Position numbers and translations under genes: made by a program. Under the pieces are notes generated by a model. The model saw only the letters and a program-made list of their open reading frames with translations. It was not told where the DNA came from and searched no databases. From contig NC_086032.1 of the NCBI RefSeq assembly GCF_036323735.1, positions 50,399,335 through 50,463,334 on the forward strand: 64,000 nucleotides of DNA, given 5' to 3'. The stretch is from Rattus norvegicus. Lineage: Eukaryota; Chordata; Mammalia; Rodentia; Muridae. This document shows, piece after piece, positions 1-9,978 of the stretch. Position 1 is the stretch's first letter. Each line of letters starts with the position of its first letter.

Positions 1-2944
1 GCAACATTTTAAGGAACTGAACCTATGTATTACGTTGAAATCAGTATTTTCCTAATAGGATTAACATATAATAAGCTTGTTATTCAAGATCGAGCAACGT
101 TTTAAAGAACTGAAACTCTGTTTCTTTGTGAATTCAGTTAGTTCCCAGTGGCAGGCTCTTGTAAGATGTGTACTGTTAAAGATTTATCAAAATTTGCTGA
201 GCCGAATCTCAGTAACTTGGTGAATTCAGTTAGTTCGTAGTAGGCCGCAATAGTAATAAGTGGACTGCTCAGGATATGTAAAAATTTTGAAGAATTGAAT
301 CAAAATTTCTTGGTAAATTCAGTGAGTTCCCAAAGGGACATGCTTGTACGAGTGTGCTTTTCAATATATAGCAACATTTTAAGTAACGGAATCTAACTAT
401 CATGGTGAATTCTGTAGGTTCCCAATAGGATCGCATGTAATAAGCTTGTTATTTAAGATAGAGCAACGTTTTAACGAACTGAAACACTTTTTCTTTGTGA
501 ATTCAGTTAGATCCCAGTAGCAGGCTCTTGTAATATGTGTACTTTTAAAGATTTATCAAAATTTGGTGAGTCGAATCTCAGTAACTTGGTGAATTCAGTT
601 AGTTCCCAGTAAGCCGCAGTAGTAATAAGTGGACTGTTCGGGATATAGAAAAATTTTCACGAATGGAATCAAATTGGCGAATTCAGTTAGTTCCCAATAG
701 GACATGCTTGTATGAGGGTGCATTTCAATATATAGTAACATTTTAAGGAACTGAATCTATGTATCATCAGTAGTTGAAATCTATGAAATCAATCAGTAGT
801 TTCCCAAGAGTATTAACATGTAATATGGTTGTTATTCAAGATAGAGCAAAGTTTTAACGAACTGAAACGCTGTTTCTTTGTGAATTCATTTAGTTCCCAG
901 TAGCAGGCTCTTGTAAAATGTGTACTTTTAAAGATTTTTCAAAATTTGGTGAGCAGAATCTTGTAACTTGGTGAATTCAGTTAGTTCCTATGAGGCCGCA
1001 ATAGTAACAAGTGGACTTTTCGGGATATAGAAAAATTTTCACTAATCGAATCAAAATTTCTAGGCGAATTCCGGGAGTTCCCAATGGGACATGCTTGTAT
1101 GAGTGTGCTTTTCAATATATAGCAACATTTTAAGTAACAGAATCTAAGAATCATGGTGAATTCAGTAGTTTCCCAATAGGATTCTCATGTAATAAGCTTG
1201 TTATTCAAGATAGCGCAACGTTTTAACGAACTGAAACACTGTTTCTTTGTGAATTCAGTCAGTTCGCAGTAGCAGGTTCTTGTACTATGTGTACTTTTAA
1301 AGATTTTTCAAAATTTGCTGAGTCGAATCTCAGTAACTTGGTGAATTCAGTTTTTTCCCAGTAGGCCGCAGTAGAAAGTGGACTGTTCGGGATATAGAAA
1401 TATTTTCACGTATTGAATTAAATTGGCGAATTCAGTTAGTTCCCAATGGGACATGCTGTATGAGTGTGCATTTCAATATATAGCAACATTTTAAGGAACT
1501 GAATCTATGTATTACGTTGAAATCTGTATTTTCCTAATAGGATTAACATATAATAAGCTTGTTATTCAAGATCGAGCAACGTTTTAAAGAACTGAAACTC
1601 TGTTTCTTTGTGAATTCAGTTAGTTCCCAGTGGCAGGCTCTTGTAAGATGTGTACTTTAAAGGTTTATCAAAATTTGCTGAGCCGAATCTCAGTAACTTG
1701 GTGAATTCAGTTAGTTCGTAGTAGGCCGCAATAGTAATAAGTGGACTGCTCAGGATATGTAAAAATTTTGACGAATTGAATCAAAATTTCTTGGTAAATT
1801 CAGTGAGTTCCCAAAGGGACATGCTTGTACGAGTGTGCTTTTCAATATATAGCAACATTTTAAGTAACGGAATCTAACTATCATGGTGAATTCTGTAGTT
1901 TCCCAATAGGATTCTCATGTAATAAGCTTGTTATTCAAGACAGTGCAACGTTTTAACGAACTGAAACACTTTTTCTTTGTGAATTCAGTTAGTTCCCAGT
2001 AGCAGGTTCTTGTAATATGTGTACTTTTAAAGATTTATCAAAATTTGCTGAGTCGAATCTCAGTAACTTGGTGAATTCAGTTAGATCCCAGTAGGCCGCA
2101 GTAGTAATAAGTCGACTGTTTGTGATATAGAAAAATTTTCACGTATTGAATCAAATTGGCGAATTCAGTTAGTTCCCAATAGGACATGCTTGTATGAGGG
2201 TGCATTTCAATACATAGCAACATTTTAAGTTACTGAATCTATGTATCACGTTGAATTCAGTAATTTCCCAAGAGGAATAACATGTAATAAGCTTGTTATT
2301 CAAGATAGAGCAAGGTTTAACGAACTGAAACGCTGTTTCTTTGTGAATTCAGTTAGTTCCCAGTAGCAGGCTCTTGTAAGATGTGTACTTTTAAAGATTT
2401 TTCAAAATTTGGTGAGCAGAATCTTGTAACTTGCTGAATTCAGTTAGTTCCTATGAGGCCGCAATAGTAACAAGTGGACTTTTCGGGATATAGAAAAATT
2501 TTAACTAATCGAATCAAAATTTCTAGGCGAATTCAGGGAGTTCCCAATGGGACATGCTTGTATGAGTGTGCTTTTCAATATATAGCAACATTTTAAGTTC
2601 AGAATCTAAGTATCATGGTGAATTCAGTAGTTTCCCAATAGGATTCTCATGTAATAAGCTTGTTATTCAAGATAGCGCAACGTTTTAACGAACTGAAACA
2701 CTGTTTCTTTGTGAATTCAGTCATTTCGCAGTAGCAGGTTCTTGTACTATGTGTACTTTTAAAGATTTTTCAAAATTTGCTGAGTCGAATCTCAGTAACT
2801 TGGTGAATTCAGTTTTTTCCCAGTAGGCCGCAGTAGAAAGTGGACTGTTCGGGATATAGAAATATTTTCACGTATTGAATTAAATTGGCGAATTCAGTTA
2901 GTTCCCAATGGGACATGCTGTATGAGTGTGCATTTCAATATATA
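1..2944 (+). repeat. Block A 8-mer unit, copy 1
   Basis: This segment holds eight tetramers starting near 1, 371, 735, 1122, 1483, 1852, 2217 and 2585. It is composed of two related 4-mers (A-B-C-D and A'-B'-C'-D'). The same A-type start with ACCTATGTATTACG recurs at 2945, which gives the 2944-bp period. The tetramer at 735 is lengthened by an 18-bp insertion. Confidence 0.8.
768..793 (+). other. Local 18-bp expansion in a type C tetramer
   Basis: Between TATCAT and CAGTAGTTTCCC this copy has 26 bp where its sister copy at about 3709-3723 has 8 bp. The extra bases contain a second CAGTAGTT and a repeated TGAAATC-like word, which looks like a short template-switch or slippage event. It accounts for the spacing of 387 bp instead of 369 bp to the next tetramer. 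Confidence 0.75.
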
Positions 2945-3348
2945 GCAACATTTTAAGGAACTGAACCTATGTATTACGTTGAAATCAGTATTTTCCTAAT
3001 AGGATTAACATATAATAAGCTTGTTATTCAAGATCGAGCAACGTTTTAAAGAACTGAAACTCTGTTTCTTTGTGAATTCAGTTAGTTCCCAGTGGCAGGC
3101 TCTTGTAAGATGTGTACTGTTAAAGATTTATCAAAATTTGCTGAGCCGAATCTCAGTAACTTGGTGAATTCAGTTAGTTCGTAGTAGGCCGCAATAGTAA
3201 TAAGTGGACTGCTCAGGATATGTAAAAATTTTGAAGAATTGAATCAAAATTTCTTGGTAAATTCAGTGAGTTCCCAAAGGGACATGCTTGTACGAGTGTG
3301 CTTTTCCATATATAGCAACATTTTAAGTAACGGAATCTAACTATCATG

Positions 3349-3440
3349 GTGAATTCTGTAGGTTCCCAATAGGATCGCATGTAATAAGCTTGTTATTTAA
3401 GATAGAGCAACGTTTTAACGAACTGAAACACTTTTTCTTT
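3349..3440 (+). repeat. Satellite subunit s1 (HindIII subunit)
   Basis: This is the first 92-bp subunit. After the GAATTC box it reads TTCCCAATAGGA, then ATGTAATAAGCTTGTTAT with the HindIII site, and ends in a GAACTGAAAC-containing stretch. Type C and type E tetramers elsewhere have lost this HindIII site through changes to ATGGTT or AAGGTT. Confidence 0.8.
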
Positions 3441-3532
3441 GTGAATTCAGTTAGATCCCAGTAGCAGGCTCTTGTAATATGTGTACTTTTAAAGATTTAT
3501 CAAAATTTGGTGAGTCGAATCTCAGTAACTTG
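3441..3532 (+). repeat. Satellite subunit s2 (dyad-containing)
   Basis: This 92-bp subunit is recognised by CAGTAGCAGG followed by a TGTGTACTTTTAAAGATTT core. It contains the TGAG-spacer-CTCA inverted repeat that is present in most s2 copies of the array, here in its 4-bp stem form; many other copies have a 5-bp CTGAG/CTCAG stem. Confidence 0.8.
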
Positions 3533-3620
3533 GTGAATTCAGTTAGTTCCCAGTAAGCCGCAGTAGTAATAAGTGGACTGTTCGGGATATAGAAAAATTT
3601 TCACGAATGGAATCAAATTG
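3533..3620 (+). repeat. Satellite subunit s3 (short form)
   Basis: This is an 88-bp subunit marked by GCCGCAGTAGTAATAAGTGG and TTCGGGATATAGAAAAATTT. It shows the short ending AATCAAATTGGCG; long-form copies read AATCAAAATTTCTAGGCG. Some s3 copies carry TTCGTAGTAGGCCGC, which partly resembles the CENP-B box. Confidence 0.8.
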
Positions 3621-3712
3621 GCGAATTCAGTTAGTTCCCAATAGGACATGCTTGTATGAGGGTGCATTTCAATATATAGTAACATTTTAAGGAACTGAAT
3701 CTATGTATCATT
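3621..3712 (+). repeat. Satellite subunit s4
   Basis: This 92-bp subunit is marked by GGACATGCTTGTATGAG, then CAATATATAGTAACATTTTA. Its second half distinguishes tetramer subtypes: AAGGAACTGAATC, AAGTAACGGAATC, AAGTTACTGAATC and AAGTAACGGTGTC forms occur in fixed order within the higher-order repeats. Confidence 0.8.
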
Positions 3713-4140
3713 TTGATTTCAGTAGTTTCCCAAGAGGATTAACATGTAATATGGTTGTTATTCAAGATAGAGCAAAGTTTTAACGAACTGAAACGCTGTT
3801 TCTTTGTGAATTCATTTAGTTCCCAGTAGCAGGCTCTTGTAAAATGTGTACTTTTAAAGATTTTTCAAAATTTGGTGAGCAGAATCTTGTAACTTGGTGA
3901 ATTCAGTTAGTTCCTATGAGGCCGCAATAGTAACAAGTGGACTTTTCGGGATATAGAAAAATTTTCACTAATCGAATCAAAATTTCTAGGCGAATTCCGG
4001 GAGTTCCCAATGGGACATGCTTGTATGAGTGTGCTTTTCAATATATAGCAACATTTTAAGTAACAGAATCTAAGAATCATGGTGAATTCAGTAGTTTCCC
4101 AATAGGATTCTCATGTAATAAGCTTGTTATTCAAGATAGC

Positions 4141-4507
4141 GCAATCTTTTTTACGAACTGAAACACTGTTTCTTTGTGAATTCTGTCAGTTCCCAGTAGC
4201 AGATTCTTGTAATATGTGTACTTTTAATGATTTATCAAAATTTGCTGAGGCGAATCTCAGTAACCTGGTGAATTCGGTTAGTTCGTAGTAGGCTGCAATA
4301 GTAATAAGTGGACTGCTCGGGATATAGAAAAATTTTGACAATTGAATAAATTTTCGTGGTGAATTCAGTGAGTTCCCAATGGGACATGCTTCTTTGACTG
4401 TGCTTCTCAATATAGCAACATTTTAAGTAACGGTGTCTAAGTATCATGGTGAATTCAGTAGTTTCCCAATAGGATTCTCATGTAATAAGCTTGTTATTCA
4501 AGATAGC
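4141..4507 (+). repeat. Inserted E-type tetramer (367 bp)
   Basis: This extra tetramer is flanked by matching GATAGCGCAA words. It is marked by GCAATCTTTTTTACG, TTTTAATGATTTATC, GAGGCGAATCTCAG, GTGCTTCTCAATAT and AAGTAACGGTGTC. The same subtype is present once per 22-mer in block B and once per 13-mer-derived unit in block C, so it appears to have arrived here by exchange between tetramer families. After it, the type D sequence resumes as in copy 1. Confidence 0.7.
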
Positions 4508-6973
4508 GCAACGTTTTAACGAACTGAAACACTGTTTCTTTGTGAATTCAGTCAGTTCGCAGTAGCAGGTTCTTGTACTATGTGTACTTTTAAAGATTTT
4601 TCAAAATTTGCTGAGTCGAATCTCAGTAACTTGGTGAATTCAGTTTTTTCCCAGTAGGCCGCAGTAGAAAGTGGACTGTTCGGGATATAGAAATATTTTC
4701 ACGTATTGAATCAAATTGGCGAATTCAGTTAGTTCCCAATGGGACATGCTGTATGAGTGTGCATTTCAATATATAGCAACATTTTAAGGAACTGAATCTA
4801 TGTATCACGTTGAAATCAGTATTTTCCTAATAGGATTAACATATAATAAGCTTGTTATTCAAGATCGAGCAACGTTTTAAAGAACTGAAACGCTGTTTCT
4901 TTGTGAATTCAGTTAGTTCCCAGTGGCAGGCTCTTGTAAGATGTGTACTGTTAAAGATTTATCAAAATTTGCTGAGCCGAATCTCAGTAACTTGGTGAAT
5001 TCAGTTAGTTCGTAGTAGGCCGCAATAGTAATAAGTGGACTGCTCATGATATGGAAAAATTTTGAAGAATTGAATCAAAATTTCTTGGTGAATTCAGTGA
5101 GTTCCCAAAGGGACATGCTTGTACGAGTGTGCTTTTCAATATATAGCAACATTTTAAGTAACGGAATCTAACTATCATGGTGAATTCTGTAGTTTCCCAA
5201 TAGGATTCTCATGTAATAAGCTTGTTATTCAAGACAGTGCAACGTTTTAACGAACTGAAACACTTTTTCTTTGTGAATTCAGTTAGTTCCCAGTAGCAGG
5301 TTCTTGTAATATGTGTACTTTTAAAGATTTATCAAAATTTGCTGAGTCGAATCTCAGTAACTTGGTGAATTCAGTTAGATCCCAGTAGGCCGCAGTAGTA
5401 ATAAGTCGACTGTTTGTGATATAGAAAAATTTTCACGTATTGAATCAAATTGAGAATTCAGTTAGTTCCCAATGGGACATGCTTGTATGAGTGTGCATTT
5501 CAATACATAGCAACATTTTAAGTTACTGAATCTATGTATCACGTTGAATTCAGTAATTTCCCAAGAGGAATAACATGTAATAAGCTTGTTATTCAAGATA
5601 GAGCAAGGTTTAATGAACTGAAACGCTGTTTCTTTGTGAATTCAGTTAGTTCCCAGTAGCAGGCTCTTTTAAGATGTGTACTTTTAAAGATTTATCTGAA
5701 TTTGCTGAGCCGAGTCTCAGGAACTTGGTTAATTCAGTTAGTTCATAGTAGGCCGCAATAGTATTAAGTGGACTACTCGGGATATAGAAAAATTTTGATT
5801 AATTGAATCAAAATTTCTTGGTGAATTCAGTGAGTTCCCAATGGGATATGCTTGTATGAATGTGCTTTTCAGTATATAGCAACATTTTAAGTAACGGAAT
5901 CTAAGTATCATGGTGAATTCAGTAGTTTCCCAATAGGATTCTCATGAAATAAGCGTGTTATTCAAGACAGTGCAACGTTTTAACGAACTGAAACACTATT
6001 TCTTTGTGAATTCAGTTAGTTCCCAGTAGCAGTTTCTTGTAATATGTGTACTTTTAATGATTTTTCATAATTTGATGTGTCGAATCTCAGTAACTTGGTG
6101 AATTCAGTTTTTTCCCAGTAGGCCGCAGTAGTAATAATTGGACTGTTCGGGATATAGAAAAATTTTCACGAATGGAATCAAATTGGCGAATTCAGTTAGT
6201 TCCCAATGGGACATGCTTGTATGAGTGTGCATTTCAATATATAGTAACATTTTAAGGAACTGAATCTATGTATCATGTTGAATTCAGTATTTTCCCAATA
6301 GGATTAACATGTAATAAGCTTGTTATTCAAGATAGAGCAACCTATTTTACGAACTGAAACACTGTTTCTTTGTGAATTCAGTCAGTTCCCAGTAGCAGGT
6401 TCTTGTAATATGTGTACTTTTAATGATTTATCAAAATTTGCTGAGGCGAATCTCAGTAACCTGGTGAATTCAGTTAGTTCGTAGTAGGCCGCAATAGTAA
6501 TAAGTGGACTGCTCGGGATATAGAAAAATTTTGACGAATTGAATAAAATTTCGTGGTGAATTCAGTGAGTTCCCAATGGGACATGCTTCTTTGATTGTGC
6601 TTCTCAATAATAGCAACATTTTAAGTAACGGTGTCTAAGTATCATGGTGAATTCAGTGGTTTCCCAATAGGATTCTCATGTAATAAGCTTGTTATTCAAG
6701 ATAGCGCAACGTTTTAACGAACTGAAACACTGTTTCTTTGTGAATCCAGTCAGTTCGCAGTAGCAGGTTCTTGTACTATGTGTACCTTTAAAGATTTTTC
6801 AAAATTTGCTGAGTCGAATCTCAGTAACTTGGTGAATTCAGTTAGTTCCCAGTAGGCCGCAGTAGAAAGTGGACTGTTCGGGATATAGAAATATTTTCAC
6901 GTATTGAATCAACTTGGCGAATTCAGTTAGTTCCCAATGGGACATGCTGTATGAGTGTGCATTTCAATATATA
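4508..6973 (+). repeat. Block A mosaic tetramers
   Basis: After the end of the interrupted type D tetramer, six tetramers start at 4776, 5146, 5510, 5879, 6244 and 6613. The first three follow A'-B'-C' of copy 1. From about 5650 the sequence switches to an F-type form (GGCTCTTTTAAGATG, GAGTCTCAGGAAC) that recurs at 8880 and in block B. A further E-type tetramer begins near 6337. No other element is visible. Confidence 0.7.
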
Positions 6974-7062
6974 GCAACATTTTAAGGAACTGAATCCATG
7001 TATCACGTTGAAATCAGTATTTTCCTAATAGGATTAACATATAATAAGCTTGTTATTCAAGA

Positions 7063-7077
7063 TAGAGCAATGTTTTA
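7063..7077 (+). repeat. Left target-site duplication of L1
   Basis: The 15-bp sequence TAGAGCAATGTTTTA directly precedes the poly-T tract. It is satellite sequence and matches the right copy perfectly. Both copies carry CAATG where most tetramers have CAACG, so the match is not just the satellite background. Confidence 0.92.
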
Positions 7078-7352
7078 TTTTTTTTTGTATCATATGTCAG
7101 CTATTTCATTAGTTACTTTTTTTTATTTTTTTATTATTAACTTGAGTATTTCTTATATACATTTCAAGTGTTATTCCCTTTCCCGGTTTCCGGACAAACA
7201 TCACCCTCCCCCCTCCCCTTCCTTATGGGTGTTCCCCTCCCAAACCTCCCCCCATTGCCACCCTCCCCGCATAGTCTAGTTCACTGGGGGTTCAGTCTTA
7301 GCAGGACCCAGGGCTTCCCCTTCCACTGGTGCTCTTACTAGGATATTCATTG
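7078..7352 (-). mobile_element. 5'-truncated rat-type LINE-1, 3' UTR fragment
   Basis: This is a 275-bp insertion whose sense strand is the minus strand. On the plus strand it reads poly-T, a 30-bp spacer, a second T-rich tract, then L1 3' UTR with the pyrimidine-rich (sense G-rich) tract near 7200-7270 and ending GGATATTCATTG. The body resembles the 3' UTR of rat L1 elements as I remember them. It carries no coding sequence of ORF1 or ORF2, so it is a dead, strongly 5'-truncated copy. The perfect 15-bp target duplication and A-tail show target-primed reverse transcription. A 93-codon open frame that crosses satellite and L1 (6998-7279) is not a gene. Confidence 0.93.
7087..7116 (-). other. 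Possible L1 3' transduction between two A-tails
   Basis: Thirty bases that resemble neither the satellite nor the L1 3' UTR lie between two T-rich tracts (7078-7086 and 7117-7132). This is the layout expected when L1 transcription reads past its own poly(A) signal into source-locus flank and the transcript is polyadenylated further on. An unusual internal tail of the L1 subfamily is the alternative. Confidence 0.5.
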
Positions 7353-7367
7353 TAGAGCAATGTTTTA
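7353..7367 (+). repeat. Right target-site duplication of L1
   Basis: This is the second perfect copy of TAGAGCAATGTTTTA, at the 5'-truncated end of the L1. On the L1 sense strand the reconstructed empty site reads CTTT/AAAACA, which fits the TT/AAAA preference of the L1 endonuclease. Confidence 0.92.
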
Positions 7368-8031
7368 AAGAACTGAAACGCTGTTTCTTTGTGAATTCAG
7401 TTAGTTCCCAGTGGCAGACTCTTGTAAGATGTGTACTGTTAAAGATTTATCAAAATTTGCTGAGCCGAATCTCAGTAACTTGGTGAATTCAGTTAGTTCG
7501 TAGTAGGCCGCAATAGTAATAAGTGGACAGCTCAGGATATGGAAAAATTTTGACGAATTGAATCAAAATTTCTTGGTGAATTCAGTGAGTTCCCAAAGGG
7601 ACATGCTTGTACGAGTGTCCTTTTCGATATATAGCAACATTTTAAGTAACGGAATCTAACTAACATGGTGAATTCTGTAGGTTCCCAATAGGACCGCATG
7701 TAATAAGCTTGTTATTTAAGATAGAGCAACGTTTTAACGAACTGAAACACTTTTTCTTTGTGAATTCAGTTAGATCCCAGTAGCAGGCTCTTGTAATATG
7801 TGTACTTTTAAAGATTTATCAAAATTTGGTGAGTCGAATCTCAGTAACTTGGTGAATTCAGTTAGTTCCCAGTAAGCCGCAGTAGTAATAAGAGGACTGT
7901 TCGGGATATAGAAAAATTTTCACGAATGGAATAAAATTGGCGAATTCAGTTAGTTCCCAATAGGACATGCTTGTATGAGGGTGCATTTCAATATATAGTA
8001 ACATTTTAAGGAACTGAATCTATGTATCATT

Positions 8032-8512
8032 TTGAATTCAGTAGTTTCCCAATAGGATTAACATGTAATATGGTTGTTATTCAAGATAGAGCAAAGTTTT
8101 AACGAACTGAAACGCTGTTTCTTTGTGAATTCATTTAGTTCCCAGTAGCAGGCTCTTGTAAGATGTGTACTTTTAAAGATTTTTCAAAATTTGCTGAGCA
8201 GAATCTTGTAACTTGGTGAATTCAGTTAGTTCCTATGAGGCCGCAATAGTAACAAGTGGACTTTTCGGGATATAGAAAAATTCTCACTAATCGAATCAAA
8301 ATTTCTAGGCAAAATTAAGGAGTTCCCAATGGGACATGCTTGTATGAGTGTGCTTTTCAATATATAGCAATATTTTAAGTAACGGAATCTAAGTATCATG
8401 GTGAATTCAGTAGTTCCCAATAGGATTCTCATGTAATAAGCATGTTATTCAAGACAGTGCAACGTTTTAACGAACTGAAACACTGTTTCTTTGTGAATTC
8501 AGTTAGTTCCCA
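8032..8512 (+). repeat. 4-mer-spaced duplicate, copy 1
   Basis: This segment of about 480 bp recurs 1466 bp downstream (four tetramers) with essentially no differences. It includes a rare AAATTAAGGAGTTCC in place of the usual EcoRI box of s4, and a shortened GTAGTTCCC. Sharing these private changes shows a recent 4-mer duplication. Confidence 0.8.
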
Positions 8513-9497
8513 GTAGCAGGTTCTTGTAATATGTGTACTTTTAAAGATTTATCAAAATTTGCAGAGTCGAATTTCAGTAACTTGGTGAATTCAGTTAGAT
8601 CCCAGTAGGCCGCAGTAGTAATAAGTCGACTGTTTGTGATATAGAAAAATTTTCACGTATGAATCAAATTGAGAATTCAGTTAGTTCCCAATGGGACATG
8701 CTTGTATGAGTGTGCATTTCAATATATAGCAATATTTTAAGTTACTGAATCTATGTATCACGTTGAATTCAGTAATTTCCCAATAGGAATAACATGTAAT
8801 AAGCTTGTTATTGAAGATAGAGCAACGTTTTAACGAACTGAAACGCTGTTTCTTTGTGAATTCAGTTAGTTCCCAGTAGCAGGCTCTTTTAAGATGTGTA
8901 CTTTTAAAGATTTATCTGAATTTGCTGAGCTGAGTCTCAGGAACTTGGTTAAATCAGTTATTTCGTAGTAGGCCGCAATAGTATTAAGTGGACTACTCGG
9001 GATATAGAAAAATTTTGACGAATTGAATCGAAATTTCTAAGTAAATTCAGTGAGTTCCCAATGGGATATGCTTGTATGAATGTGCTTTTCAATATATAGC
9101 AACATTTTAAGTAACGGAATCTAAGTATCATGGTGAATTCAGTAGTTTCCCAATAGGATTCTCATGAAATAAGCTTGTTATTCAAGACAGTGCAACGTTT
9201 TAACGAACTGAAACACTGTTTCTTTGTGAATTCAGTTAGTTCCCAGTAGCAGTTTCTTGTAATATGTGTACTTTTAATGATTTTTCATAATTTGCTGAGT
9301 CGAATCTCAGTAACTTGGTGAATTCAGTTAGTTCCCAGTAGGCCGCAGTAGTAATAATTGGACTGTTCGGGATATAGAAAAATTTTCACGAATGGAATAA
9401 AATTGGCGAATTCAGTTAGTTCCCAATGGGACATGCTTGTATGAGTGTGCATTTCAATATATAGTAACATTTTAAGGAACTGAATCTATGTATCATG

Positions 9498-9978
9498 TTG
9501 AATTCAGTAGTTTCCCAATAGGATTAACATGTAATATGGTTGTTATTCAAGATAGAGCAAAGTTTTAACGAACTGAAACGCTGTTTCTTTGTGAATTCAT
9601 TTAGTTCCCAGTAGCAGGCTCTTGTAAGATGTGTACTTTTAAAGATTTTTCAAAATTTGCTGAGCAGAATCTTGTAACTTGGTGAATTCAGTTAGTTCCT
9701 ATGAGGCCGCAATAGTAACAAGTGGACTTTTCGGGATATAGAAAAATTCTCACTAATCGAATCAAAATTTCTAGGCAAAATTAAGGAGTTCCCAATGGGA
9801 CATGCTTGTATGAGTGTGCTTTTCAATATATAGCAATATTTTAAGTAACGGAATCTAAGTATCATGGTGAATTCAGTAGTTCCCAATAGGATTCTCATGT
9901 AATAAGCATGTTATTCAAGACAGTGCAACGTTTTAACGAACTGAAACACTGTTTCTTTGTGAATTCAGTTAGTTCCCA
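9498..9978 (+). repeat. 4-mer-spaced duplicate, copy 2
   Basis: This is the downstream copy of the 8032-8512 segment. Its right end runs into the first 22-mer unit of block B, so the duplication and the A/B block boundary touch here. Confidence 0.8.

Larger units (their letters stand above)
3349..3712 (+). repeat. Representative satellite tetramer (four subunits)
   Basis: This 364-bp tetramer illustrates the basic unit: subunits s1 (92 bp), s2 (92 bp), s3 (88 bp) and s4 (92 bp). The short s3 lacks 5 bp near its end compared with long-form tetramers, so a long form would be 369 bp. The four subunits share the opening GAATTC-containing box and then diverge strongly, so the tetramer and not the subunit is the unit of amplification. 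Confidence 0.88.
2945..4140 (+). repeat. Block A 8-mer unit, partial copy 2 (A-B-C-D)
   Basis: This is a second copy of the first 4-mer, with tetramers starting at 2945, 3315, 3679 and 4048. It follows copy 1 almost base for base apart from the 18-bp expansion, then breaks at GATAGC-GCAATC near 4140, where an E-type tetramer is spliced in. Confidence 0.8.
6974..9832 (+). repeat. Block A satellite around the L1 insertion
   Basis: Tetramers start at 6974, 7634, 7998, 8367, 8729, 9099 and 9464. The 6974 tetramer is 660 bp because it hosts the L1; subtracting 275 bp of insert and 15 bp of duplicated target leaves exactly 370 bp. The region ends where the 22-mer repeat of block B begins, with the exchange point somewhere between about 9833 and 9980. 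Confidence 0.75.

Noticed and set aside
7200..7270. C-rich tract as a possible G-quadruplex or promoter element
   Set aside because: It is the normal G-rich polypurine tract of the rodent L1 3' UTR in antisense and needs no separate explanation.
6998..7279. Plus-strand open frame of 93 codons crossing the L1 junction
   Set aside because: It starts in satellite, runs through the antisense L1 A-tail and ends in antisense L1 3' UTR. The phenylalanine- and proline-rich product reflects poly-T and pyrimidine tracts.
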